NCBI GenBank assembly: GCA_025936825.1 | Contig: JAICSO010000009.1 | Span: forward strand, 1-64,000 | Reading direction: 5' to 3' | Length of the DNA: 64,000 nucleotides | Source of the DNA: Terriglobales bacterium | GTDB taxonomy: Bacteria; Acidobacteriota; Terriglobia; Terriglobales; Acidobacteriaceae | In this document: in pieces, positions 16,193 to 23,472 of the stretch | Layout: every line of letters starts with the position of its first letter | How positions within the stretch are numbered: position 1 is the stretch's first letter | Notes under the pieces: generated by a model | What the model was told of the DNA's origin: nothing | Databases searched by the model: none | What the model saw: the letters and a program-made list of their open reading frames with translations, nothing else | Position numbers and translations under genes: made by a program

Positions 16193-16459
16193 AGCAGTCT
16201 TTCGCTTCGGAATCCTTCCGAGAAAAGCTTCCAGAGCCGCTGTTGGATCGGCTGATTTCTCGATTTCTTGGTACAGGTCACGGAATGTCAGCCGCACACC
16301 CCCGAGCATCTCTTTGTCGGAAATCAGATGGTCAACGAGCTTCTGCCAATTGGCGATACCGCGATGCTCAAGCACTAGCTTGAGGGCCATGTTCTCAAGG
16401 AAAAGGTACTCAGTCGCATGGAGGACGGCTGATAGCCGTTTTTTCTCGTCTTCTTTCAT
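16187..16459 (-). CDS. Small helical cytosolic protein
   Basis: 90 residues, highly helical and charged (MKEDEKKRLSAVLHATEYLF, EHRGIANWQKLVDHLIS, DLYQEIEKSADPTAALEAFL). No signal or membrane segment. Stop codon CAA-TGA sits in the half repeat. Function unknown. Confidence 0.6.
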   Translation of the reverse strand: MKEDEKKRLSAVLHATEYLFLENMALKLVLEHRGIANWQKLVDHLISDKEMLGGVRLTFRDLYQEIEKSADPTAALEAFLGRIPKRKTAQ

Positions 16460-16507
16460 GGATGGTTCCTGAAGGGTCGAACATTGTAGCGCAGTGGCTC
16501 TGGCGTG

Positions 16508-16538
16508 GTTGGTGAAACATCTCTATTGCACTCATTGA
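16508..16538 (-). repeat. Half copy of repeat family
   Basis: TTGGTGAAACATCTCTATTG then CACTCATTGA; AACAGGCGAATGG follows a few bases later and may be a fragment of a second copy. Downstream of the minus-strand gene at 16601. Confidence 0.85.
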
Positions 16539-16600
16539 CCCCGAACAGGCGAATGGAAGTTACAAGCTAGCGTTGCTAAACGTTTGTTTGACCAGCTCCT

Positions 16601-17023
16601 CTAGCGTTCGGCGACGCGCGGCTCAACGATAGGCGCAACCGCCTGCGATGGTTGTTTTGCCGGGAGCAGTGCAAGCAGCGTCACTCCAATCACGACCATG
16701 ATCACAATGTCCTGGGGGCTGTCCTTCCGGTGCATCCCGTGGGCCGCAGCCTGCGCCGACATGATGGTCATTGTGAACCCATGGGCAAGGCTTGACCACG
16801 CCCCATAGGCGATCATCAAACGATGCTTGGTGGGGTGCTTAGCGGCTACCAACAAACAGACCCCAAGCGCCGTGTTAAGACTCAGGAACATCGGCATTAC
16901 GTCACTATGCCCGCTAAGCCACCTGAGGTGGGGCCACAAGTCGTCGAACAGGATATAGCCGCAAAGGGAATAAAACAGGCCCACCAACACCAACACTACC
17001 TTCAAGGAGCGCTCACGATTCAT
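16601..17023 (-). CDS. DUF6632 family membrane protein
   Basis: 140 residues from the ATG that begins MNRERSLKVVLVLVGLFYSL; the longer frame to 17137 adds an unlikely soluble extension. Four predicted membrane helices. The pattern LNTALGVCLLVAAKHPTKHR, AYGAWSSLAHGFTM and VIGVTLLALLPAKQ matches DUF6632 proteins, which are common in Acidobacteria. Function unknown; inner membrane. Confidence 0.72.
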   Translation of the reverse strand: MNRERSLKVVLVLVGLFYSLCGYILFDDLWPHLRWLSGHSDVMPMFLSLNTALGVCLLVAAKHPTKHRLMIAYGAWSSLAHGFTMTIMSAQAAAHGMHRKDSPQDIVIMVVIGVTLLALLPAKQPSQAVAPIVEPRVAER

Positions 17024-17208
17024 ACCGTCCTCCCTTTTGTGCCATGGAAGGTTATTACCACTGCTCGGTGCAAGTGTCATGGGTGAGTCAAAATTCATTG
17101 GAACCGCCAGGCGCTCACCCCGCTGGTACGCGCGCATGTGTTGGCGGGCATTTGCATTGCTGTTTCGGGGCGTCGCTGTTGAAAAATCATTAAGAGCGGG
17201 AAACCAGA

Positions 17209-18099
17209 TTACCTTGCCATCGCAAGTTCAATCTTGCGCAGAATCTCATGTCGTTTAGGAGGCCCGCAGTTTGTCAGCGCCTCATCCTCGCACACCCGTT
17301 CAATGGTCGTCACCGGATTCTCCATCGTTGCGCTGACAATGTGTCCATCCGCCGTGCTGACTATCAGGTTGACGGTAAACGTCTCTATGCCCACACCTGC
17401 TTCATACTTGCCTTGTGAATTCTTTACGATCTCAACCCAGTTGTTTGCACCTGCCCCGACTGGCTCCTGCATCCACCCCGCCTTCATGGGTAGAGCTGAA
17501 TCCTTCGGTGGCACGTGCTTCACTTCCACCATCGCGGTTCCCGCCTCGGAATTCATCGACTTTAGAGTCATATCAAAGTCGATTGCATCCTCGCCCACCA
17601 GCACACGATTTCCGTCCGCCCACGACGACGGCGGCATCGGATTCCTAAAATAGAAGTGATCGCCAGCTTTCTTGAGTACACTCAACTTGTTCGCCAACCA
17701 CAGGTCTGCGTAGAAGGTCATCATGTCCGTGATCGGGCCAATCAGCTTTGGATCAACTTTTGTTAGATCTGGCCCGGATGGGATTTGTTCAGGATCGAGC
17801 GCCAACTTCTGTCGGTACTCTCCTGCAGACAAGGCCAATGACACGGGCTGCTCGCTACTCGTCATGTGCGCCCACTGATACTCCTCGAAAAACCGACCTC
17901 CTGCGTCCTTCTTCACCACGCCTTCTGCATCGATCTCGTAGCGCCAAGCTTCGTTCGTCCCTTTCATGCGGTAGGTCAGCCTTTCGCCCTCCCTGTATTG
18001 TCGGTGCAGCGGATTCGTTGGCGTGGAGGCTGCCTGTGCGTTTGAGAAGTTAGAGGCACCGTGTGCTACGAGAAAAATGAGTGCAATTTTCAACTTCAT
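17209..18099 (-). CDS. Hypothetical secreted protein
   Basis: 296 residues from the ATG that begins MKLKIALIFLVAHGASNF, which gives a signal peptide with cleavage near SNAQA; the frame upstream to 18165 is open but has no signal. The mature domain begins with RQYREGERLTYRMKGTNEAW, a beta-rich opening also found in periplasmic substrate-binding-like or lipoprotein-localisation-like folds. Two cysteine pairs near the C-terminus (VCEDEALTNCGPP). No family assigned. Exported; role unknown. Confidence 0.65.
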   Translation of the reverse strand: MKLKIALIFLVAHGASNFSNAQAASTPTNPLHRQYREGERLTYRMKGTNEAWRYEIDAEGVVKKDAGGRFFEEYQWAHMTSSEQPVSLALSAGEYRQKLALDPEQIPSGPDLTKVDPKLIGPITDMMTFYADLWLANKLSVLKKAGDHFYFRNPMPPSSWADGNRVLVGEDAIDFDMTLKSMNSEAGTAMVEVKHVPPKDSALPMKAGWMQEPVGAGANNWVEIVKNSQGKYEAGVGIETFTVNLIVSTADGHIVSATMENPVTTIERVCEDEALTNCGPPKRHEILRKIELAMAR

Positions 18100-18187
18100 T
18101 ATTCTTATCTCCTGAGCGTAGTCGAGAAGTGGTATGCGCCGGTGGTTAGGGGCTAAGGCTTGCATGTCGAATCAGTTATACCGGATA

Positions 18188-18278
18188 GCTGTTGATAAAT
18201 CTCGATTTCACTCAAAATGGCCGAAAAAGGCGAACGGAAAGCGCAAAGTTGTGAAATCGCCTGATTACAGGAATTGAC
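18188..18278 (-). repeat. Palindromic repeat family, full copy
   Basis: GCTGTTGATAAATCTC, GATTTCACTCAAAATGGCCG, AAAAAGGCGAACGGAAAGCG, AAAGTTGTGAAATCGCCTG and ATTACAGGAATTG. CGATTTCAC and GTGAAATCG in the two ends are exact complements, so pairing between the ends is strong in this copy. Confidence 0.93.
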
Positions 18279-18314
18279 AGGATAGGAGCGGAGCCTGTGC
18301 AATGGACTTGCCCA

Positions 18315-18743
18315 ATGAGACGCTTAATCGTCCCGCTCGCGTTTCTGTGTTGCACCATTTCTGTCCACGCGCAAGAAGACCGTTCGACCGCATCACAACT
18401 GAGCGGCTGCTATGAAGTCATCTCGTTATCGTGGAATCCGCCAGACGACACCATCAAAATGATTCCGCCACGGTTCAGATTGACCGCCGATGGCCACATT
18501 CATGCGGTCCCCAGCGAAGACTTTCCACGGGGTTCTTGGACCGCCGAAGCAAAGAGGCTGAAGCTGACGTTCGGATTTATGGGAGGGTTCAGCGGGAGCC
18601 TAAAAGCGGCAAGTTCTAAGGAATTCGGTGGCAAGTTGAAGGAATGGTCGGATCATCGCTGCTGGCCTTGGGGCTGGTGCGGTTCTCAAGGGAAAAGACG
18701 AACTGGTTTGCTTTGGATTCGTAAAACAGATTGTGGCGGTTGA
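18315..18743 (+). CDS. Hypothetical secreted protein
   Basis: 142 residues from the ATG that begins MRRLIVPLAFLCCTISVHAQ, a clear signal peptide; an ATG-less extension to 18297 is ignored. The mature part starts SGCYEVISLSWNPPDDTIKM and holds a lipocalin-like small beta domain pattern: GCYE near the start, then FRLTADGHIHAVPSEDFPRG. The last 30 residues are rich in tryptophan, cysteine and arginine and may be altered by a frameshift. Function unknown. Confidence 0.6.
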   Translation: MRRLIVPLAFLCCTISVHAQEDRSTASQLSGCYEVISLSWNPPDDTIKMIPPRFRLTADGHIHAVPSEDFPRGSWTAEAKRLKLTFGFMGGFSGSLKAASSKEFGGKLKEWSDHRCWPWGWCGSQGKRRTGLLWIRKTDCGG

Positions 18744-18945
18744 TGACCGAATCGTTTCCGCAAAATCCGCATTTCACTGATTTGAGACCCGAGAGCGTGG
18801 GTAGACCTTAAAAGGAAAGCTATACGGACGTAAAGAGTCCGAACCTGCGACTCACTTGCTTAGCTGCGGCATTTCCGAGCCAAGCTCCACATATGCCACA
18901 AATTAACCACACCGTCCCTGCGCTCCAAGGGTGCAGGGGTAGGGG

Positions 18946-19122
18946 TCAGCGGAGTTCATGAAGAATGATGACGACAGTCGCACCACCAAAAGATGCGAAG
19001 AAGACAAACGCGATCGGTATGACCAAGGCTTGAAGAGCATAACGCCGCCATCGCGGAATTGCCAATAAACTCAAGAACAGGATCACAGACGAGGCGATGA
19101 GCGGCAGCCACACAGTGAACAT
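18946..19122 (-). CDS. Small membrane protein
   Basis: 58 residues from the internal ATG that begins MFTVWLPLIASSVILFLSLL; the frame extends to 19197 with a basic, non-hydrophobic stretch, so either start is possible. Two predicted membrane helices with a short basic loop (RWRRY). No family recognised. Confidence 0.45.
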   Translation of the reverse strand: MFTVWLPLIASSVILFLSLLAIPRWRRYALQALVIPIAFVFFASFGGATVVIILHELR

Positions 19123-19198
19123 GCTGGAAATCTTACTACTCGCCTTTCGGCTGGAGAACCCTCTTTTTGGTTTGACCGTGGGGAACCGCTGCCCCAAA

Positions 19199-19228
19199 CT
19201 GTCGTTAAATCCCCATTACACTCAATGA
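19199..19228 (-). repeat. Half copy of repeat family, holds a stop codon
   Basis: CTGTCGTTAAATCCCCATTA then CACTCAATGAG. TGA at 19222-19224 (minus strand) is the stop codon of the short gene that follows. Confidence 0.85.
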
Positions 19229-19329
19229 GAGGCAAGCCTCACGATCCCCCACATCGCTATTGCGATAAGAACGATAACTCCCCACTGAACGGCTAACCAG
19301 ACCTTGCTCCTTCGTTCGGGAATCAACAT
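19222..19329 (-). CDS. Very small membrane protein
   Basis: 35 residues, MLIPERRSKVWLAVQWGVIV followed by a second hydrophobic stretch and RLASH. One membrane helix after a basic N-terminus. It fills the space between two half repeats, and its stop codon lies inside the left one in the same position as for the other genes of the region. No clear ribosome site is visible, so the call rests on the layout. Confidence 0.4.
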   Translation of the reverse strand: MLIPERRSKVWLAVQWGVIVLIAIAMWGIVRLASH

Positions 19330-19348
19330 GCCTAGGAGGGTAGCACCA

Positions 19349-19380
19349 AACTGTTGCAAAATAGCGATTGCACTCATTGA
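19349..19380 (-). repeat. Half copy of repeat family
   Basis: AACTGTTGCAAAATAGCG then ATTGCACTCATTGA. The minus-strand gene at 19390 ends 10 bp away in the same orientation. Confidence 0.9.
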
Positions 19381-19389
19381 CCCCTCCCC

Positions 19390-19869
19390 CTACCATCGGG
19401 CAACGGTGCAGGAACGCTCGGCGTTCTTTGTTCCCCCGTCTACGATATGAAAGCGCAGACGACCATAGAACCACACGTCTCTGCCATGCTGTCTCTTTGG
19501 GCGGAACGTCCAATCTTTCACCGCCTCGATTGCGGAACCGAACAGCAGTGGGTGACCGCTGACGACGCGGGCGCACGAGACTTTTCCATTGTCATCCACA
19601 AGAACGTCGATCACAACATAACCATCAAGCCTGCTGCGATCTAGCATTGCGGGCTTTAGCGGCGCGGCGCAATGTGTTGCGTTGCGGACCAAAGATTTCG
19701 TGTCAAACCAAAGCGGCTTGTGGTCTCTGCCCACGTACACGGGCTTATCAGTTGCGCACGAAGGTCCTGAATGCGCAATCCGGGGATTGTTCACAGTCTG
19801 CAAACGGGCAGGGATTGAGAGTACGAGAACCGCGGCTGATAGCGACAGAAACCTGCGGATCAGCCCCAT
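19390..19869 (-). CDS. TonB C-terminal-domain protein
   Basis: 159 residues from the ATG that begins MGLIRRFLSLSAAVLVLSIP (signal peptide or anchor). Residues 75-150 match the TonB C-terminal fold: LDGYVVIDVLVDDNGKVSCA, VVSGHPLLFGSAIEAVKDW and TFRPKRQHGRDVWF. A proline-rich spacer and ExbB/ExbD genes are absent, and the N-terminal helix may be cleaved, so this is a periplasmic TonB-like domain protein rather than a classical TonB. Such proteins are numerous in Acidobacteria. No direct link to the TonB receptor at 49 kb. Confidence 0.82.
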   Translation of the reverse strand: MGLIRRFLSLSAAVLVLSIPARLQTVNNPRIAHSGPSCATDKPVYVGRDHKPLWFDTKSLVRNATHCAAPLKPAMLDRSRLDGYVVIDVLVDDNGKVSCARVVSGHPLLFGSAIEAVKDWTFRPKRQHGRDVWFYGRLRFHIVDGGTKNAERSCTVARW

Positions 19870-19921
19870 GCCTGAAGTTGACACCAGCGGCTGGATATTA
19901 GTTCCGCTCTCGGTCTTGGAC

Positions 19922-19952
19922 AACTGTTGTTAAATCGCGATATCACTCATTG
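19922..19952 (-). repeat. Half copy of repeat family, holds a stop codon
   Basis: AACTGTTGTTAAATCGCG then ATATCACTCATTGAGG. The TGA stop of the gene at 19947 is inside. This copy is the best match to the half repeat split by the IS110 element. Confidence 0.93.
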
Positions 19953-20249
19953 AGGCGATTCCTGAAGCTTTCCGAGCGCCCTGTAAACCCAGACCGCCAC
20001 CGTCACGATGATCAGACCTCCGACTAGGCTGCAGACGTTGTCAAACACCGGGAATTCCGGACCTTGCCAGTGCGATGGCAGCACCAGAAACGGGGCTGCA
20101 AATGGCCAGAACAAAGTGATTAAAGTGTCGGGGCGACCCCGGCCCAGGGAGTGAAGCACTCCAAGAAAGATCTGAAGGAGCGCGAAATAAACCACGTAAC
20201 CCGCCAGGAACCCAATGAACCCTCGCCCGATCCGCCTCGCTGTCCGCAT
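19947..20249 (-). CDS. Small membrane protein
   Basis: 100 residues with three predicted membrane helices (about residues 9-32, 42-58 and 68-90) and a basic N-terminus (MRTARRIGRG). The last codons CCT-CAA-TGA lie in the half repeat. Inner membrane; no family recognised. Confidence 0.6.
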   Translation of the reverse strand: MRTARRIGRGFIGFLAGYVVYFALLQIFLGVLHSLGRGRPDTLITLFWPFAAPFLVLPSHWQGPEFPVFDNVCSLVGGLIIVTVAVWVYRALGKLQESPQ

Positions 20250-20294
20250 TCTGTATTAGTTCTATTCCGATAAACCATCTCACAAAATTTGAAG

Positions 20295-20345
20295 GTTGGC
20301 GATAAATCCCCATTACACTCATCGGCCACGAAAAAGACGAATAGA
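20295..20345 (-). repeat. Truncated full copy of repeat family
   Basis: GGTTGGCGATAAATCCCC, ATTACACTCATCGGCCACG and AAAAAGACGAATAGAGGG; the right end is missing. Confidence 0.8.
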
Positions 20346-20363
20346 GGGCAGACAGAACTGGAG

Positions 20364-20834
20364 TTAATCAGGTATTAAGAGCCGCAAACGCCGCTGTGCC
20401 TTCTGAACACCACGAGAGGTCGATGCCATTGTGTGCGCCCTAAAAACTATCGCGGCAACCAGAATGCAAAAGGCAGAGTATGTGGCCGCTTCGGTGACTC
20501 TCGAGGTTCCAAGCACTTCAAGCCCGAAAACCACGATGGCACAAATCCACGTGGCGAAAACTGCGAAGCCTGCAATCGCACTTCCTAAGAGAATTCCCAG
20601 TCGCCCCAGGTGGTAATAGCTCAAGAGCACGGGAATTATCGACACAAAGGCGAGACCGAAGTTGATGTACGGATTGAGATCACGAGAGGGCGCAAGAAAG
20701 CGGTACATGGGCGTACCATCTGCCGGAATCGACGCGATCCCAATTGCAGCACCAATGACGAGAGCACACACGACGGACACCACGAAAACCTGCGTTCGGC
20801 TCAGGACATGGTATTTCTGCCACATCGGACGCAT
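20364..20834 (-). CDS. Membrane protein
   Basis: 156 residues from the ATG that begins MRPMWQKYHVLSRTQVFVVS; the open frame to 20870 includes repeat-adjacent sequence. Four predicted membrane helices (about residues 15-38, 53-75, 78-105 and 112-133), then a basic C-terminal tail with KAQRRLRLL. No family recognised. Confidence 0.6.
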   Translation of the reverse strand: MRPMWQKYHVLSRTQVFVVSVVCALVIGAAIGIASIPADGTPMYRFLAPSRDLNPYINFGLAFVSIIPVLLSYYHLGRLGILLGSAIAGFAVFATWICAIVVFGLEVLGTSRVTEAATYSAFCILVAAIVFRAHTMASTSRGVQKAQRRLRLLIPD

Positions 20835-20867
20835 TATAGCCTTCAATCCACACCCGATGCCGCCCCT

Positions 20868-20900
20868 CAATTGACGTTAAATCGCCATAGCACTCATTGA
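20868..20900 (-). repeat. Half copy of repeat family
   Basis: CAATTGACGTTAAATCGCC then ATAGCACTCATTGAGG. It lies downstream, in the same orientation, of the minus-strand pair at 21057-21541. Confidence 0.92.
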
Positions 20901-21056
20901 GGAGATTTCCGACCGAGATGCGCTCTGAGCGCGCTCCATTTTCGTGTTTACCAACGCTTTGCATCTCCTTAGGTGTCATCCGCCGACTTGCATGTTGTTG
21001 AAACTACGTTTAATTGTTGATTCGAGTCCTACCTGAGGACCCATTCTTTCAATGGC

Positions 21057-21356
21057 TTAGCCTTCCGCGCGATCCGTTTGCGCTCTGTCTGCACGAAACG
21101 CAAGCGCAGCCACCTTGCCACTCGCGGTAATCATCGAATCGTCAAAGACGGTCCGTAAATGTTCATCGTGGTGCGGATGTCGGAATGCCGCATCATCTTT
21201 TGTTGTGTGGCGATCGGAGTCCCCACTTCGAATATGGCGGATTGCGTCATCATACTGCCGCTCCAGAGACTCACAGGAAGGACACGTGACGGAACCGAGC
21301 GTTGCGCGAAGAGACAAGCCAGTGTTGATGTGTTCGGGAGGTTTCTTTCGTGTCAT
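21057..21356 (-). CDS. Hypothetical protein coupled to a HisKA-like protein
   Basis: 99 residues from the ATG that begins MTRKKPPEHINTGLSLRATL. It overlaps the stop of the upstream gene by 4 bp (ATGA), so it is translationally coupled. A CPSC motif is followed by ESLERQYDDAIRHIRSGDSD, a helix, and a histidine/aspartate-rich stretch (DDAAFRHPHHDEH). No DNA-binding motif is apparent, in contrast to the similarly coupled gene at 8033. Function unknown. Confidence 0.5.
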   Translation of the reverse strand: MTRKKPPEHINTGLSLRATLGSVTCPSCESLERQYDDAIRHIRSGDSDRHTTKDDAAFRHPHHDEHLRTVFDDSMITASGKVAALAFRADRAQTDRAEG

Positions 21357-21541
21357 CGGGCGGTCCGGGGCGTGTTGCATTCTTGGCATTCGGGAGCGCG
21401 GAGCACAGCAGCAACGGCTTGTGCCTGTTCCCGAATCTTGCTCGTGTGCTCAGAGCACCACGGGGTCGGAATGAGACGTTCGAGCTCGTCACAGTGGGCG
21501 ACGATGACGAACATTTTGTTAATCAAATCATGGGAGAGCAT
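21353..21541 (-). CDS. Isolated HisKA-like helix protein
   Basis: 62 residues from the ATG that begins MLSHDLINKMFVIVAHCDEL. The frame is open upstream to 21775 but that part has no coherent fold. The first helix matches the protein at 7701: H-[ND]-L-[VI]-N-K, then I-x2-HCD-x-LE, followed in both by a cysteine and a second helix with KI. The conserved histidine resembles the phospho-acceptor of a kinase dimerisation domain, but no ATPase domain is present. Coupled to the gene at 21057. Confidence 0.5.
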   Translation of the reverse strand: MLSHDLINKMFVIVAHCDELERLIPTPWCSEHTSKIREQAQAVAAVLRAPECQECNTPRTAR

Positions 21542-21678
21542 GCAATGGGGCTGATTCAAAGTGGCCCGCCTTCTCCCCTCGATTAATCCACTTCTATAGC
21601 GCACAACCGTAGCAGATGACGCTAATGCTAGTCTATGGCACCTTCGAGTTAGCTCCCGCAGTGGCGTAGAATTTGCTC

Positions 21679-21835
21679 GTGCTCGAACTCCGCAAAGAAC
21701 TTGTTGCACTGATTGAATGGGAGGAGGAGGATTTTCCGTGCGCTCACGCAAACGGAGATTGACGCCGTGGCACACCGCATCATTCGCATGGCAGAACTGC
21801 TCAAACGGATGCGTGAGATTGCAGAACGGAATTGA
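21679..21835 (+). pseudogene. Small helical ORF, probably frameshifted
   Basis: A GTG start leads to LELRKELVALIEWEEEDF; a +1 shift near 21735 then gives RALTQTEIDAVAHRIIRMAE and a lysine/arginine-rich end before TGA. Both parts are charged and helical and could be one short protein of about 50 residues. The call is weak because neither frame stands alone. Confidence 0.28.
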
Positions 21836-22005
21836 TAACGGAGGGGCGTAGAATCCAATGGCCCGTTGACTCGCTTCCCGATTCCGCGCGGGGAAAGTCA
21901 GCGGCGCTCTTCACGGTAGGGTTATTGGCGTTGCTGAACCGCTATACTGTTCACAATCCGTGGTAGGTGGACATACCCCTAATTGTTTAATCGCACATTT
22001 CCGAA

Positions 22006-22722
22006 ATGACGCTAATCCGAATACCGCGACCGCCCAAAGGTTCCGTTAATCCAAACAGGCGGCTCAATGGCAATATCCGAGCACAACTAGGGCAATTTCA
22101 GGTGGTTGAAGCTTCTTTACCCTCGGAATTGAAGACCGATATTTACGTCAATGCAATTGAGACCGACCGCGAAGCGGCAGTTTACATACGTGAGATGACT
22201 GAGACTCTGCTTCGAATGCATGGTCTCCTCTCTTCCGAGCCTAAAGCGGAACTGGCAGACCATCGTCCTGTACTCAGCTCTGATCAACTCGTTTCGTCAT
22301 CAGATGGATGGGATATCTTCATCTCGCATGCCAGCGAAGATAAGGTGGCTGTTGCTGCCCCCCTGGCCCAAGCTCTTGTGGCGAGAGGTTTAAGAGTGTG
22401 GTACGACGAATTTTCTTTAACGCTCGGAGACAGCCTCCGCGAGTGTATTGACCGTGGGCTGGCAAATTCCCGCTTCGGTGTTGTGATTTTGAGTGATTAC
22501 TTCTTCCAGAAACAGTGGCCACAGCGCGAACTAAATGGCTTGGCTTCGCGTGAGGTCAATGGAACTAAGGTGATTCTCCCCGTTTGGCACGACATCACTT
22601 TCGAAACGGTGCGCACCTTTTCACCGATGTTGGCAGACCGAGTTGCCGTTCAAACGAATAGCGGACTAGCAAATGTCGTAAACAGAATAGTGGATGCCGC
22701 AACTAGAATGAGAACGCGTTAG
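22006..22722 (+). CDS. TIR-domain protein
   Basis: 238 residues. Residues 1-100 are without a recognised fold. Residues 101-238 form a TIR domain: WDIFISHASEDK (first strand and SHASED loop), LRVWYDEFSLTLGDSLRECI, RFGVVILSDYFFQKQWPQRE and LPVWHDITF. E175, in the WPQRE motif, is at the position of the catalytic glutamate of NAD-degrading TIR domains. No membrane helix. Bacterial TIR proteins act in anti-phage defence or as NADases; here it lies in the same stretch as an MltR-like gene and an integrase, which fits a defence or cargo role but is not proof. Confidence 0.88.
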   Translation: MTLIRIPRPPKGSVNPNRRLNGNIRAQLGQFQVVEASLPSELKTDIYVNAIETDREAAVYIREMTETLLRMHGLLSSEPKAELADHRPVLSSDQLVSSSDGWDIFISHASEDKVAVAAPLAQALVARGLRVWYDEFSLTLGDSLRECIDRGLANSRFGVVILSDYFFQKQWPQRELNGLASREVNGTKVILPVWHDITFETVRTFSPMLADRVAVQTNSGLANVVNRIVDAATRMRTR

Positions 22723-22845
22723 GGGCGAGTGCATCCAATCTGCGCTTCAGCGGGCGCGGGATTGCGGAGCGATAAGCTACGAGGCCGTGCGAGTTATTTG
22801 CTGAGTGGCCGCCTGCTCGCTACCAACGGGGAGGTTCGTCACCGG

Positions 22846-23433
22846 CTACGTTTTTGTATGTTTTCGCAACATGGCTAGTACCGGCACGCCGGACGGAGGT
22901 TTTTCATTCTCAACTGATCGCCATCTAGACTGGTCGGGAGAAACCCAGGTTTTGGGTGGTCGCCGCTCCAGCGCAACCCATTTCGGACGGTAGTAAAGCC
23001 GAAGGACGATACAAACCACTGCATTTGTAAACCGGAATCGCGGGTCGTTAGTTGGATAGCCTGCCCCGACGGGAAGCTCCGACTTTAGGCTAGAGCACAG
23101 GCCTTGCACTTTTTCAGACTTGAAGGAAGTGCCGTGTTTCGCGTGAGCAAATTCATTTCGGACCTTCCGAATAAGTGCGATTTCTGCAAATTCAAAATCA
23201 TCTATGAGCCCGAGCAAGTAACAGGCTTGGGCGCGGGAGGAAAAAGTCCCAAGTGGGGCGTTGGCTTCATCTAGGATTTTGCTAGCTGATCTACCCTCGA
23301 CAAAGAACGATCGCAGTGTGTCTTCCAAGCGATCATCAATCAAAGCCGCTCCGACGAGGGGTAGACCTCTATCGGTCTCTCGATTTAACTCTTCAAGGAA
23401 TGTGGCAAGGTCTTTTATGTCGGGATCAATCAT
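22846..23433 (-). CDS. MltR-like protein
   Basis: 195 residues. The core matches the mannitol-repressor-like (MltR) fold: DRGLPLVGAALIDDRLEDTL, LGTFSSRAQACYLLGLID and ALIRKVRNEFAHAKHG (the RNEFAH motif). Despite the name, these proteins lack a DNA-binding domain and are often found on mobile islands. The last 60 residues are specific to this copy. It is 39 bp from the integrase gene on the same strand, downstream of it, and convergent with the TIR gene. Confidence 0.75.
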   Translation of the reverse strand: MIDPDIKDLATFLEELNRETDRGLPLVGAALIDDRLEDTLRSFFVEGRSASKILDEANAPLGTFSSRAQACYLLGLIDDFEFAEIALIRKVRNEFAHAKHGTSFKSEKVQGLCSSLKSELPVGAGYPTNDPRFRFTNAVVCIVLRLYYRPKWVALERRPPKTWVSPDQSRWRSVENEKPPSGVPVLAMLRKHTKT

Positions 23434-23472
23434 CTCCCAAATTGTCGCACAGCAGCAGTTCGTGACCTTTTT

